From DATFRX01 sp035630615 (GTDB lineage: Bacteria > Actinomycetota > Actinomycetes > Propionibacteriales > Nocardioidaceae): a stretch of 55,964 nucleotides of DNA. Positions 24,671 to 32,326 of this stretch are shown here, piece after piece; position 1 is the stretch's first letter; each line of letters opens with the position of its first letter. The position numbers and the translations under genes are program-made. Under the pieces are notes generated by a model that saw only the letters and a list, made by a program, of their open reading frames with translations, was not told where the DNA came from and did no database searches. The stretch covers positions 1-55,964 of the forward strand of contig DASQKI010000062.1 of assembly GCA_035630615.1 (NCBI GenBank), read 5' to 3'.

Positions 24671-25870
24671 CTAGGTCGCGAGGGATGCCGCCAGCGTTGG
24701 AGTGAGCGGGGCGTCGGGCAGCAGCACGGCGTTGACGATGTGGTACGCGTCGGGCTTGCCGCTCCACGTGCGCGACGACACCCGAAGGTCGTCGCCGAGC
24801 TCGTGATGCCAGCTGCCGGTCGACCGGTCGACGAAGTGCTCATCGATCGCCGACCACCACGCGTCATGCTCGGCGCCAACCGCTCCCGACGTACGCCGGG
24901 CCAGCGCGTCGGCGGCTGCGACCGCCTCGGCGATCACCCATTGGAAGCGCTCGCGAACGACCGGTCTGCCGGCCCAGTTCGTCGTGTAGACCAGCGTCCC
25001 GTCACCGGCGTCGCCGTCGGCCGTCGCCCTGGCGAAGAGCGCAGTCGCCGCCTCGAGCATCCAGGCCGGCGGATCGTCGAGGGTCGCCTCGACGGCGAGG
25101 ACCAGTCGAGCCCATTCGAAGCCGTGGCCGGGAGTCGCGCCGTACGGTCGGAACGGGTCGGCCGGCGCGGCGGCGTTGTAGTCGAGGTCGACTCGCCAGT
25201 CGGTGTCGAAGTGCTCCGGGATCCGCCAGTCGTTGGCCCGTGCCTCCCGGTCGATCAGGCGCTCGCAGATCGACAGCGCCCGATGCTGCCAGATCCGGTC
25301 GCCGGTCGCGTCGGCGGCCGTCAGGTAGGCCTCGACGGTGTGCATGTTGCTGTTGGCGCCTCGGTACGGCTCGGTCTCGGTCCAGTCGGCGTTCCACGAC
25401 TCGCGACAGCGGCCGGCGGCGCCGTCCCAGAAGTAGCGCTGGTGGATGTCGAGCGCGGCGCCGAGGAGCCGGGTCGCGCCGTCGACTCCGGCGATCCGGG
25501 CGGTCGAGGCAGCGAGCACCACGAACGCGTGCTCGTAGCAGCCCTTCGTCGTTGCCGTAGGGGTGCCGTCGGGCCGGACCTTCTGGAACCAGCCGCCGTG
25601 CTCAGGGTCGGCGAAGAGCTGGTCGAGCGCGCGTACGCCGTGCTCGGCGAGTGGGTGCACGCGACCCTCGAGGAGGGAGGCGATCGAGAAGACGTAGGCC
25701 ATCCGGGCGTTGATCCACAGCTCGAGGTCCCGCGACGCGTCGACCCGCCCGGAGCCGTCGAGCCAGCCGAAACCGCCGCTCGGCAGCACCGAGGCCTCGG
25801 CGAACCGCAGCGTGGCCGCGCACTGGTCGCGTCGCCAGCCGCGTCCACCCGGTGCCAGGTCGGAGGTCAT
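24671..25870 (-). CDS. AGE-family epimerase/isomerase
   Basis: The 399-residue product is an (alpha/alpha)6-barrel sugar epimerase or isomerase: CYEHAFVVLAAS, GANSNMHTVEAYLTAAD (conserved His of the family), IPEHFDTDWRVDLDYN, PGHGFEWARLVL and the terminal KPDAYHIVNAVLLP. Relatives interconvert N-acylglucosamine/mannosamine, mannose/fructose or sulfoquinovose/sulfofructose; the HxxxE-type residues do not allow a choice here. ATG at 25870 overlaps the stop of the upstream sulfatase-like remnant, suggesting they were one operon acting on a (possibly sulfated or sulfonated) sugar. Cytoplasmic. Confidence 0.85.
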   Translation of the reverse strand: MTSDLAPGGRGWRRDQCAATLRFAEASVLPSGGFGWLDGSGRVDASRDLELWINARMAYVFSIASLLEGRVHPLAEHGVRALDQLFADPEHGGWFQKVRPDGTPTATTKGCYEHAFVVLAASTARIAGVDGATRLLGAALDIHQRYFWDGAAGRCRESWNADWTETEPYRGANSNMHTVEAYLTAADATGDRIWQHRALSICERLIDREARANDWRIPEHFDTDWRVDLDYNAAAPADPFRPYGATPGHGFEWARLVLAVEATLDDPPAWMLEAATALFARATADGDAGDGTLVYTTNWAGRPVVRERFQWVIAEAVAAADALARRTSGAVGAEHDAWWSAIDEHFVDRSTGSWHHELGDDLRVSSRTWSGKPDAYHIVNAVLLPDAPLTPTLAASLAT

Positions 25871-26137
25871 CGGGCTCCTGTCTCAAACAGTTCCGGTACG
25901 AGTCCGCGAGCGGATTGGCGGGCCGGTGCCACCACACCCGGGGGTATCGAAGCGTACGGCCAACGCGCCCGCAGCCCGACATCACACCAATCGCCAATCT
26001 TGACCAGAAACTTGTCCAGTGCGGGGTTGCCGTAGCCGTCGCGCTGGAGCGGATCGACGTGGCGGTCGAACCACTCGGCCAGGCGTCTCTCGAGCTCGGC
26101 CGCCGCGCTTGGGTGGGCGAGCGCCGCGGACGGTAGT
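25867..26137 (-). pseudogene. C-terminal remnant of a probable sulfatase
   Basis: In the frame ending TGA at 25867-25869 (overlapping the epimerase ATG) a fragment reads ELERRLAEWFDRHVDPLQRDG, then GNPALDKFLVKIGDW and a short tail, behind a decayed lead-in starting after a stop at 26138-26140. The ELERRL..WF..HVDP..DG pattern resembles the C-terminal end of arylsulfatase-type enzymes, though the catalytic Cys/Ser domain of about 400 residues is absent. I infer an upstream deletion. Alternative origin cannot be excluded; a protein search with the roughly 85 residues would decide. Confidence 0.45.
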
Positions 26138-26155
26138 CAGATATCAGATATCTGT
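26138..26155. promoter_or_regulatory. Palindromic operator-like site upstream of the epimerase
   Basis: AGATATCAGATATCT at 26140-26154 is a perfect 7-bp inverted repeat around one base, and CAGATATCTG at 26146-26155 is also palindromic. ATATC-type palindromes are typical of GntR-family operators for sugar operons. No regulator gene is adjacent. From 26156 to 26391 nothing else is recognised. Confidence 0.45.
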
Positions 26156-26391
26156 CAGACACGACGATCTCGCTATGCTTGGGCCGATCGGAGGCGTCCG
26201 AAATCGTGACGCAAACTCCACCCGCGGACGCGTGCGGTCGGCCAGGATGGGCGTCGGAGGTGGAGTCGAGCCATCACGCGGCTGCCGGCCGACGATGGCT
26301 CGCACGTGGTGCTTTACCACGAGGGTCGAGACGGTGCCCCGCCGCGGTGACCTGTACGACCGCGACGCGCAGCACCGTCTCGACTCGGCTC

Positions 26392-27240
26392 TCAGGGCAG
26401 CGTCAGGATCTCGGCACCCGAGTCGGTGACGAGGATCGTGTGCTCGAACTGCGCACACCGCGACTTGTCCTTCGTCGTCACTGTCCAGTTGTCCGGCCAC
26501 ATGTCCCACTCGTGGGTGCCGAGCGTCAGCATCGGCTCGACGGTAAACGTCATGCCCGCCTCGATCAGCGTGTCGAAATGCGGGGTGTCGAAGTGCGGGA
26601 TGATCAAACCCGAGTGGAACCACTCGCCGATGCCGTGGCCGGTGAATTCGCGGACCACGCCGTAGCCGAAGCGCTTCGCGTAGGACTCGATGACCCGGCC
26701 GACGATGTTGACCCGTCGGCCCGGCCGGACTGCCTTGATGCCTCGCGTCGTGGCTTCGCGGGTGCGCTCGACCAGCAGCCGGCTCGCCTCGTCGACATCG
26801 CCGACGAGGTACGTCTTGTTGGTGTCACCGTGGACGCCGTCGATGTAGCCGGTGATGTCGATGTTGACGATGTCGCCGTCCTGCAGTGGCCGCGCGTCGG
26901 GGATTCCGTGGCAAATCACCTCGTTGACGCTCGTGCACAGCGACTTCGGAAAGCCCTTGTAGCCCAGCGTCGACGGGTAGGCGCCATGGTCGATCAGGAA
27001 CTCGTGGCCGACCCGGTCGAGCTCGTCGGTTGTGACGCCGGGGGCGATGGCGGCTTCGACCGCGTCGAGGGCCTGGGCCGCGATCTGTCCGGCGATCCGC
27101 ATCCGCTTGATCGTGTCGTCGGCCTTGACCTCGGAGCCGGTGAACGGCGCCGGTTGGGGCCTGTCGACGTACTCCGGGCGCACGATCGACTCCGGCACCG
27201 GCCGGCGCGGCGAGATGGCGGCGGGCGCGAGAGCAGTCAC
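26392..27240 (-). CDS. map: Methionine aminopeptidase, type I
   Basis: The 282-residue enzyme removes N-terminal methionine from nascent proteins. It shows the pita-bread fold and the five metal ligands: two Asp in NIDITGYIDGVHGDT, His in TGHGIGEWFH, Glu in FTVEPML and Glu in FEHTILV. The N-terminal extension of about 40 residues with PEYVDRP is the SH3-ligand-like linker common in Actinobacteria. GTG at 27240 is chosen as the first start with family-like sequence; 27303 is possible. Single gene, divergent from the GNAT gene at 27324. Confidence 0.92.
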   Translation of the reverse strand: MTALAPAAISPRRPVPESIVRPEYVDRPQPAPFTGSEVKADDTIKRMRIAGQIAAQALDAVEAAIAPGVTTDELDRVGHEFLIDHGAYPSTLGYKGFPKSLCTSVNEVICHGIPDARPLQDGDIVNIDITGYIDGVHGDTNKTYLVGDVDEASRLLVERTREATTRGIKAVRPGRRVNIVGRVIESYAKRFGYGVVREFTGHGIGEWFHSGLIIPHFDTPHFDTLIEAGMTFTVEPMLTLGTHEWDMWPDNWTVTTKDKSRCAQFEHTILVTDSGAEILTLP

Positions 27241-27323
27241 ACGGGCGATTCTAGAGGGGGAGCGGCGAGCGGTGGCGATCGGTCGTACCGTGTTCGAGGA
27301 CACACCGTGGAGGTGCCTGCTAC

Positions 27324-27851
27324 GTGAACCTCATCGCAGCCGAGCACATCGGTACCGAGCGGCTCGACCTGCTCCCGCTGCGGGTCGACCACGCCGAAGA
27401 GATGGCCGCGGTGCTGTCCGATCCGGCCCTGCACTCCTTCATCGGCGGCTCGCCGGACACTGCGGAGGCAATGCGAGTGCGCTACCAACGCCTGGCCGCA
27501 GGCTCGCCCGACCCTTCCGTCACCTGGTGCAACTGGGTGATCCAGCTCCGCGGCGAAGGCAGCCTGACGGGCACGCTCCAAGCCACGATCAGTCCCGCGG
27601 GCCCCGAGCCTGCCGCCGAAATCGCCTGGGTGGTCGGATCGCCATGGCAGGGGAGGGGCATCGCCACCGAAGCCGCCCGGGGGCTCGTCGACTGGCTCAG
27701 CCAGCAGCCCGTGCAGACCGTTATCGCCCACATTCACCCCGATCACCTGGCGTCCGGCGCCGTCGCCTCGGCCTGCGGGCTCACGCCCACCGACCAGTGG
27801 CACGACGGCGAGATCCGATGGGTCCGGAGCGTCAGCGACTCGGTCAGGTGA
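27324..27851 (+). CDS. GNAT-family N-acetyltransferase
   Basis: The 175-residue protein has the RimJ/RimL-like pattern TERLDLLPLRVDHAEEMAAVLSDPALHSFIGG, an acetyl-CoA-binding EIAWVVGSPWQGRGIATEAARGLVDWL (Q/RxxGxA-type loop) and a C-terminal VIAHIHPDHLASGAVASACG. It transfers an acetyl group to an unknown amine. GTG 27324 is preceded by GGAGG with a 10-nt gap. Its 3' end overlaps the convergent toroid-protein gene by 8 nt. Confidence 0.87.
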   Translation: MNLIAAEHIGTERLDLLPLRVDHAEEMAAVLSDPALHSFIGGSPDTAEAMRVRYQRLAAGSPDPSVTWCNWVIQLRGEGSLTGTLQATISPAGPEPAAEIAWVVGSPWQGRGIATEAARGLVDWLSQQPVQTVIAHIHPDHLASGAVASACGLTPTDQWHDGEIRWVRSVSDSVR

Positions 27852-28731
27852 ACCCGTTGGCGCGCAGGGTGGCCACGGCCGACACCGTCGCGTAGCCGCG
27901 CCAATCGAGACTCGCCGCCGGTGAGTAGGCCCCGAAGTCGACGACCCACCCGCCGTCGGGCTGCTGGCCTTCGGCAAGCCGCTGGAGGTCGGCGTCCACC
28001 GCGGCTGCCGTGAACAGCCGTCGCGCCTGCCGATCTGGCATCGGCGCGAAGTCCAGCGGCCGCATGGATTCGCCTTCGCTCCCACCCGCGACCGGCACGA
28101 CTCCGGTCTCCGGGATGTGCCGGCCGAGCTTGTCGAGCAGGGCGCCGACCTCCTCGTGTCGGTCGTGCACGGCATCGAGCATTTGGACCGCGAACGCGAG
28201 CTCGATCGCGTGCATGGGTCCCTCCCAGTCGCTGACGGCTCGGAGGCAGTACGCCGTGGCCCCCGACAGCCACGGATGCGCGGCGACCGCGGGGTCGTGC
28301 TCCGCGACCAGGTGAGCCTTCGCGGCGACGATGGCGGTGATCTGAAGGGACGAGGGGTACGGCTCGGCGTTGGCCCAGTGCGGGGCGCTGCCGGTCCGAT
28401 CGGTTAGGGGGAGGGCGAAGGGCAGACCGCCATCGGGCAGCGTCACGCTCTGAAGCCAGTCGCACAGGGCGGCGGCGTCGGGAGATGTCCGTGGTGCGAC
28501 GTCCGCGAACGCCTCGAAGGCATGTAGCGCCGAGCTCGGTTGGCTCTCCGGCGAGCGCAGGTCCGGCTCGAGGCCCCACCCGTACCCGCCGTCGGAGTTT
28601 CGGTAGCCGCCGAGGGCGTGCAAGGCGGCGTCGGCGGAGCCCTCGCCGATGAGTAGGTTGAACCGATGCCGGTCGAGAAGGCGGGCGTGGGCGGTCATGA
28701 AGCTGCGCGCTGCGACGAGATCGACTGCCAT
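27844..28731 (-). CDS. Alpha/alpha-toroid (terpene cyclase/prenyltransferase-like) protein
   Basis: The 295-residue product contains repeated helix-pair motifs of the toroid type: GGYRNSDGGYGWGLEPDLRSPES, a DWLQSVTLPDGGLPFALPL segment and a QQPDGGWVVDFGAYSPAASLDWRGYAT segment, each with the QxxDGGW-like signature. No DXDD or complete catalytic set is seen, so a cyclase reaction is not supported. Such small proteins in Actinobacteria are uncharacterised. Cytoplasmic, convergent with the GNAT gene. Confidence 0.75.
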   Translation of the reverse strand: MAVDLVAARSFMTAHARLLDRHRFNLLIGEGSADAALHALGGYRNSDGGYGWGLEPDLRSPESQPSSALHAFEAFADVAPRTSPDAAALCDWLQSVTLPDGGLPFALPLTDRTGSAPHWANAEPYPSSLQITAIVAAKAHLVAEHDPAVAAHPWLSGATAYCLRAVSDWEGPMHAIELAFAVQMLDAVHDRHEEVGALLDKLGRHIPETGVVPVAGGSEGESMRPLDFAPMPDRQARRLFTAAAVDADLQRLAEGQQPDGGWVVDFGAYSPAASLDWRGYATVSAVATLRANGFT

Positions 28732-28839
28732 GGCCCGACGCTATGCGCAGGCCCGCCGCGCCGTCTTGAACATTTCAGCCGTCCGGGCGAGTGATGCAGG
28801 TCCTAATCCACTCGCCGCGCCGGCTGGCAGGATCGGCGC

Positions 28840-29493
28840 ATGACATTGCCCGCGGACGTCGTTGTCGGAGTGATCGGCGGGACCGGTCCGCAGGGCAAGG
28901 GCCTCGCTGCCCACTGGTCGACCGCCGGGATCCGGGTCGCGATCGGCTCCCGCGATGCGGATCGGGCCGCCGCCGTCGCGGCCGAGCTCGGCGGATCGGT
29001 GACCGGCGATGCCAACGACGCTGTTGCCGCCGCTGCGGATCTGATCGTCGTCACCGTGCCGTGGGGCGGACACGCTGACACGGTCCTGGCCCTCGCACCC
29101 CACGCGGCCGGCAAGATCGTCGTCGACTGCGTGAACCCGCTCGGATTCGACAAGCGCGGGCCCTATCCGCTGCAGGTCCCCGAAGGCAGCGCGGCCGAGC
29201 AGGCACAGGCCTTGCTGCCGGACGCCACCGTCATCGGGGCGTTTCACCACGTGTCGGCCGTCCTGTTGGCCGATCCCGAAGTGGCGAGCTTCGACCTCGA
29301 CGTGCTGGTGCTCGGTGAGGTACGAGAGGCCGTCGACACCGTGATCGGGCTGGTCGAGGCCATCCCCGGCATGCGGGGCATCTACGCCGGACGGCTCCGC
29401 AACGCCGGCCAGGTCGAGGCGCTGACCGCCAACCTGATCGCGATCAACCGCCGCTACAAGGCGCACGCTGGGATCCGCATCACCGACGTCTGA
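28840..29493 (+). CDS. npdG: NADPH-dependent F420 reductase
   Basis: The 217-residue enzyme has the Rossmann motif VIGGTGPQGKGLA (NADP-binding), an SR pair after the second strand (GSRDADRA), and VDCVNPLGFDKRGPYPL with the F420-binding-type region HHVSAVLL, plus LTANLIAINRRYKAHAGIRIT at the end. It transfers hydride between NADPH and coenzyme F420 in the cytoplasm. Length fits the family. It precedes the shrunken VOC gene and metal-receptor genes, though no operon link beyond direction is clear. A weaker paralogue lies at 47781-48356. Confidence 0.9.
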   Translation: MTLPADVVVGVIGGTGPQGKGLAAHWSTAGIRVAIGSRDADRAAAVAAELGGSVTGDANDAVAAAADLIVVTVPWGGHADTVLALAPHAAGKIVVDCVNPLGFDKRGPYPLQVPEGSAAEQAQALLPDATVIGAFHHVSAVLLADPEVASFDLDVLVLGEVREAVDTVIGLVEAIPGMRGIYAGRLRNAGQVEALTANLIAINRRYKAHAGIRITDV

Positions 29494-29558
29494 GCCGATG
29501 CTGTCGGGGGCGGGTGCGATCGTCGAGGGCGAAGGTGATCGTCGCCAGGAGGTGATCG

Positions 29559-29660
29559 ATGCAGGTGATGAACGTGCGATGGATCGGCATCGGGACCACC
29601 TCGTACTTCCGCGGTCCGGACGGCAACCTCTACGAGCTCGGCGAGCGACGCGGTGTCTGA
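29559..29660 (+). pseudogene. VOC/glyoxalase gene reduced to 33 codons by internal deletion
   Basis: ATG 29559 follows an excellent AGGAGG (gap 6). The frame gives MQVMNVRWIGIGT, the usual start of a VOC-family protein, joined directly to SYFRGPDGNLYELGER, the usual VOC C-terminal strand, then stops. About 80-100 middle residues with most metal ligands are missing, so the enzyme cannot fold as a normal VOC dimer. The stop overlaps the next gene's GTG by 8 nt, so the remnant may still serve translational coupling. The frame has stayed intact at the junction, which suggests a recent event. Confidence 0.7.
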
Positions 29661-30387
29661 CGCCCCGGCGGCCCTGCCGATTCGAGTCGTGTCGCTGGTG
29701 CCGTCGCTCACCGAGGCGATCGCCGAGACCTGCCCGGGTGCCCTGGTGGGGGCGACCGACTGGTGCACCCACCCGGCCGATCTCGACGTTACCCGACTGC
29801 GCGGCACCAAAAATCCCGATCTCGAGGGCGTGCGCGCTCTCCGACCCGACCTGGTCGTCGTCAACCGCGAGGAAAACCGGGCCGACGACATCGACGCGCT
29901 GCGCGCCGGGGGCCTCGAGGTCTGGATCACCGACCCCGAGACGGTGCCGCAGGCGCTCGACCAACTCCGGTCGTTGCTGGCCCGACTCGGCGCGCGCCGA
30001 GTGCCATGGCTCGACGCGGCCGAGACGGCGTGGCGCGCGCCGTGGACCGGCCACCGCCGGACCGCGTTGGTGCCGATCTGGCGCCGCCCCTGGATGGCGC
30101 TCGGGCGCGACACGTTCGCCGGCGACCTCCTGGCCCGACTCGGGGTCGACCACTGCTTCGCCTCGCATGCGGAGCGCTATCCGCGATTCGACGTAGCCGC
30201 CGTGCCGCCAGTCGAGCTGGTTCTGCTGCCCGACGAGCCCTATCGGTTCACCGCCGACGACGGTCCGCAGGCGTTTCCCGAGCTTCGGTGTGCGCTCGTG
30301 TCGGGTCGGCATTTGACCTGGTACGGTCCGTCGCTTGCCGAGGCGAGAGAGGTGCTCTTGCGCCAGCTGGCAGGATCGACAGCATGA
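29653..30387 (+). CDS. Helical-backbone metal-receptor protein (BtuF-like), no signal peptide
   Basis: The 244-residue product has the two-lobe substrate-binding fold of cobalamin/siderophore binding proteins: RVVSLVPSLTEAIAE, LVGATDWCTHPA, RGTKNPDLEGVRALRPDLVVVN, ALGRDTFAGDLLARLGVDH and FPELRCALVSGRHLTWYGP. It lacks a signal peptide or lipobox, so it would be cytoplasmic, unlike transporter partners; such leaderless forms are common and their ligand is unknown. Its GTG lies in the shrunken VOC gene and its stop overlaps the DinB gene's ATG (ATGA). Confidence 0.83.
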   Translation: MSDAPAALPIRVVSLVPSLTEAIAETCPGALVGATDWCTHPADLDVTRLRGTKNPDLEGVRALRPDLVVVNREENRADDIDALRAGGLEVWITDPETVPQALDQLRSLLARLGARRVPWLDAAETAWRAPWTGHRRTALVPIWRRPWMALGRDTFAGDLLARLGVDHCFASHAERYPRFDVAAVPPVELVLLPDEPYRFTADDGPQAFPELRCALVSGRHLTWYGPSLAEAREVLLRQLAGSTA

Positions 30388-30893
30388 GCAGTGTGGACCT
30401 GTTGACCGATTCCTTCGGCCGCGTTCGCGAGATCGTGCGGGGGGTGGTCGAAGGGCTGACGGCCGACGACCTCGCGTACCGGCTGGACTCCGAGGCAAAC
30501 TCGATCGGCTGGCTCGTGTGGCACCTGACCCGTGTGCAGGACGACCACATCGCCGACGCCGCGGGGTCCGATCAGGTGTGGCTCGTCGATGGCTGGCAGC
30601 AGCGGTTCGACTTGCCCCTCGATCCGCTGGCGACCGGCTACGGCCATGGATCGTCCGACGTCGCCGCCGTCCGCGTTGAGTCGCCGGACCTGTTGATCGG
30701 CTATCACGACGCCGTCTGGGAGCGCACCGTCGACTACGTCCGCGGGCTCGCCGACGACGACTTCGCCCGGGTCGTCGACGAAGCGTGGGACCCTCCGGTG
30801 ACACTCGGCGTCCGGCTGGTCAGCGTGCTGTCCGACGGTCTGCAGCATGCCGGTCAGGCGGCGTTCGTCCGCGGGGTGCTCGAGCGCCGCTAG
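30384..30893 (+). CDS. DinB-family (DUF664) protein, possible mycothiol transferase
   Basis: The 169-residue four-helix-bundle protein has the DinB metal-site pattern: SIGWLVWHLTRVQDDHIAD supplies two His ligands and LSDGLQHAGQAAFVRGVLE the third. In Actinobacteria many members are thiol-dependent S-transferases using mycothiol; that role is inference. ATGA overlap with the metal-receptor gene indicates the two are co-translated. Confidence 0.82.
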   Translation: MSSVDLLTDSFGRVREIVRGVVEGLTADDLAYRLDSEANSIGWLVWHLTRVQDDHIADAAGSDQVWLVDGWQQRFDLPLDPLATGYGHGSSDVAAVRVESPDLLIGYHDAVWERTVDYVRGLADDDFARVVDEAWDPPVTLGVRLVSVLSDGLQHAGQAAFVRGVLERR

Positions 30894-30902
30894 GGTCGGC
30901 GG

Positions 30903-31166
30903 GTGCCTCGACTTCAGCTCCGCCGGTCCGGGCCGTGGATCGGGTACGGCGGGCTGGCGTGTCTGTTGTGGCTCGCCATCGCCAGTGTGCTATTTGCCTC
31001 CTGGTGGGGCGTCGTGCTGCTCCTAGCGATCTGGGTCGCGGCCGTCTTGCTCGCGGTCGGCTGGACCCGACCCCACCCAGCATGGGTCGCCTTCGCGCCG
31101 CTGCTCGGCCTCGCCGCGTGGGCCGCCGTCGTCGCGGCCGGAGTCGCCTGGTGGGACTGGGGCTGA
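30903..31166 (+). CDS. Small membrane protein, 87 aa
   Basis: From GTG 30903 the product has a short basic start (PRLQLRRSGPW) and three hydrophobic helices (about 15-35, 37-54, 60-83) separated by short turns, with several Trp residues. It follows the DinB gene by 9 nt and probably shares its transcript, which ends at the hairpin 31184-31228. No family is recognised. Confidence 0.65.
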   Translation: MPRLQLRRSGPWIGYGGLACLLWLAIASVLFASWWGVVLLLAIWVAAVLLAVGWTRPHPAWVAFAPLLGLAAWAAVVAAGVAWWDWG

Positions 31167-31183
31167 CGGCGTCGGGTTTTGGC

Positions 31184-31228
31184 CCGGGGTGGCCCCGGTA
31201 TAGACCTATTGGTCCGGGGCCACCCCGG
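31184..31228. terminator. 15-bp perfect hairpin between convergent genes
   Basis: The arms 31184-31198 and 31214-31228 are exact inverse complements (CCGGGGTGGCCCCGG type) around a 15-nt AT-richer loop. It lies 18 bp after the small membrane-protein gene and 7 bp from the panB stop on the other strand, so it can terminate both transcripts. Confidence 0.8.
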
Positions 31229-31234
31229 ACCAAC

Positions 31235-32095
31235 TCAGTGGAAGGTGTGCTCCTCGCCGGGGAAGGTGCCGTCGGCGACCTCGGTCGCGTACGTTTCGGC
31301 GGCGCGACGCAGCTCGCCATGCAGGTCGGCGTACCGCTTGACGAAGCGCGGGGTGCGCCCGGTCCGCAGGCCCGCCATGTCCTGCCATACGAGCACCTGG
31401 GCGTCGCAGTCGCGGCCGGCGCCGATGCCGATGGTCGGGATCGCGAGTCGCTTGGTGATGTCGGCCGCGACCTCACCCGGCACCATCTCCATGACGAGTG
31501 CGAACGCTCCGGCCGCCTCCAGAGCCTCGGCCGCCTCGATCAGGTTGTCTCCGGTGTCGCCACGGCCCTGCACCCGATAGCCACCGAGGTTGTGCTCCGA
31601 CTGCGGGGTGAACCCGATGTGCGCCATCACGGGGATGCCGGCGTCGGTCAGCGTCTGCACCTGCGGCACCACGGGAGGTCCGCCCTCGAGCTTGACCGCA
31701 TGCGCGTTGGACTCCTTCATGAACCGAACGGCCGTGTGGAAGGCCTGCTCCGGGCTCGCCTGGTAGGACCCGAACGGCATGTCTGCGACCACCAGCGCCC
31801 GCCGCACCGATCGCGTGACGGCCCGCACCAACGGGATCAGCTCGTCGACCGTGACCGGCAGTGACGTCTCGTTGCCGAACACGTTGTTGGAGGCCGAGTC
31901 ACCGACGAGGAGTACGGGGATGCCCGCCTCGTCGAACGTCTCCGCGGCGTACTGCTCGTATGCTGTCAGCATCGCCCATTTCTCGCCGCGCTCTTTCATC
32001 TGGCGCAGGTGGTGGATCCGAATGCGTTTGATGGCGGCGGACCCGGCGTCGGTGCCCGGAGGTCCGGAGCCGTAGGGTGCCTGCTCTTCGCTCAT
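31235..32095 (-). CDS. panB: 3-methyl-2-oxobutanoate hydroxymethyltransferase
   Basis: The 286-residue enzyme adds a hydroxymethyl group from methylenetetrahydrofolate to alpha-ketoisovalerate in pantothenate (coenzyme A) synthesis. Visible features are MLTAYEQYAAETFDEAGIPVLLVGDS (metal-binding Asp), NETSLPVTVDELIPL, VADMPFGSY, AVKLEGG, PVMAHIGFTPQSEHNLGG, VMEMVPGEVA and PTIGIGAG. ATG 32095 was chosen over the longer frame to 32320, which runs through the repeat cluster at 32217-32325. A short acidic leader precedes the fold. Confidence 0.93.
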   Translation of the reverse strand: MSEEQAPYGSGPPGTDAGSAAIKRIRIHHLRQMKERGEKWAMLTAYEQYAAETFDEAGIPVLLVGDSASNNVFGNETSLPVTVDELIPLVRAVTRSVRRALVVADMPFGSYQASPEQAFHTAVRFMKESNAHAVKLEGGPPVVPQVQTLTDAGIPVMAHIGFTPQSEHNLGGYRVQGRGDTGDNLIEAAEALEAAGAFALVMEMVPGEVAADITKRLAIPTIGIGAGRDCDAQVLVWQDMAGLRTGRTPRFVKRYADLHGELRRAAETYATEVADGTFPGEEHTFH

Positions 32096-32216
32096 CGCAT
32101 GACGTCCTTGTCGCTCTCGAGGCTCCCTGGTGGAGTCCCCGGATGTCCTCAGATTCGCACGCGGAGCCGGCCTGTGGCAGTCCCCGCGGGTGTCTCCTCC
32201 GTCACGCTTCCGCCGA

Positions 32217-32325
32217 TCCGTGAGTTCTGACCCGGCCGTCCGTGAGTTCTGACCTGAGCGCGTGGACCAAACCCGCGGATGAGCGGGTTGAAACTCACGG
32301 ATGAGCGGGTTGAAACTCACGGATG
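32217..32325. repeat. Head-to-head tandem 22-bp repeats (two units facing two units)
   Basis: Two tandem 22-bp units start at 32217 and 32239 with the core TCCGTGAGTTCTGACC; after about 15 bp, two more 22-bp units lie at 32276-32297 and 32298-32319 in inverse orientation (CGGATGAGCGGGTTGAAACT type), followed by a 6-bp stub of a third. Reverse-complemented, the second pair reads TCCGTGAGTTTCAACCCG, the same unit with a few changes. The array fills the region between the nadE stop (32327) and the panB start and could fold into a long hairpin in the nadE-panB transcript. No spacers of CRISPR type exist. Confidence 0.85.
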
Positions 32326-32326
32326 G

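Noticed and set aside
28741..30804. 687-codon minus-strand open frame
   Set aside because: It lies opposite npdG, the metal-receptor and DinB genes and has an Arg/Gly/Pro-rich composition typical of antisense reading of high-GC genes.
32217..32325. CRISPR array
   Set aside because: Units are contiguous and inverted in pairs, with no unique spacers and no cas genes in the window.
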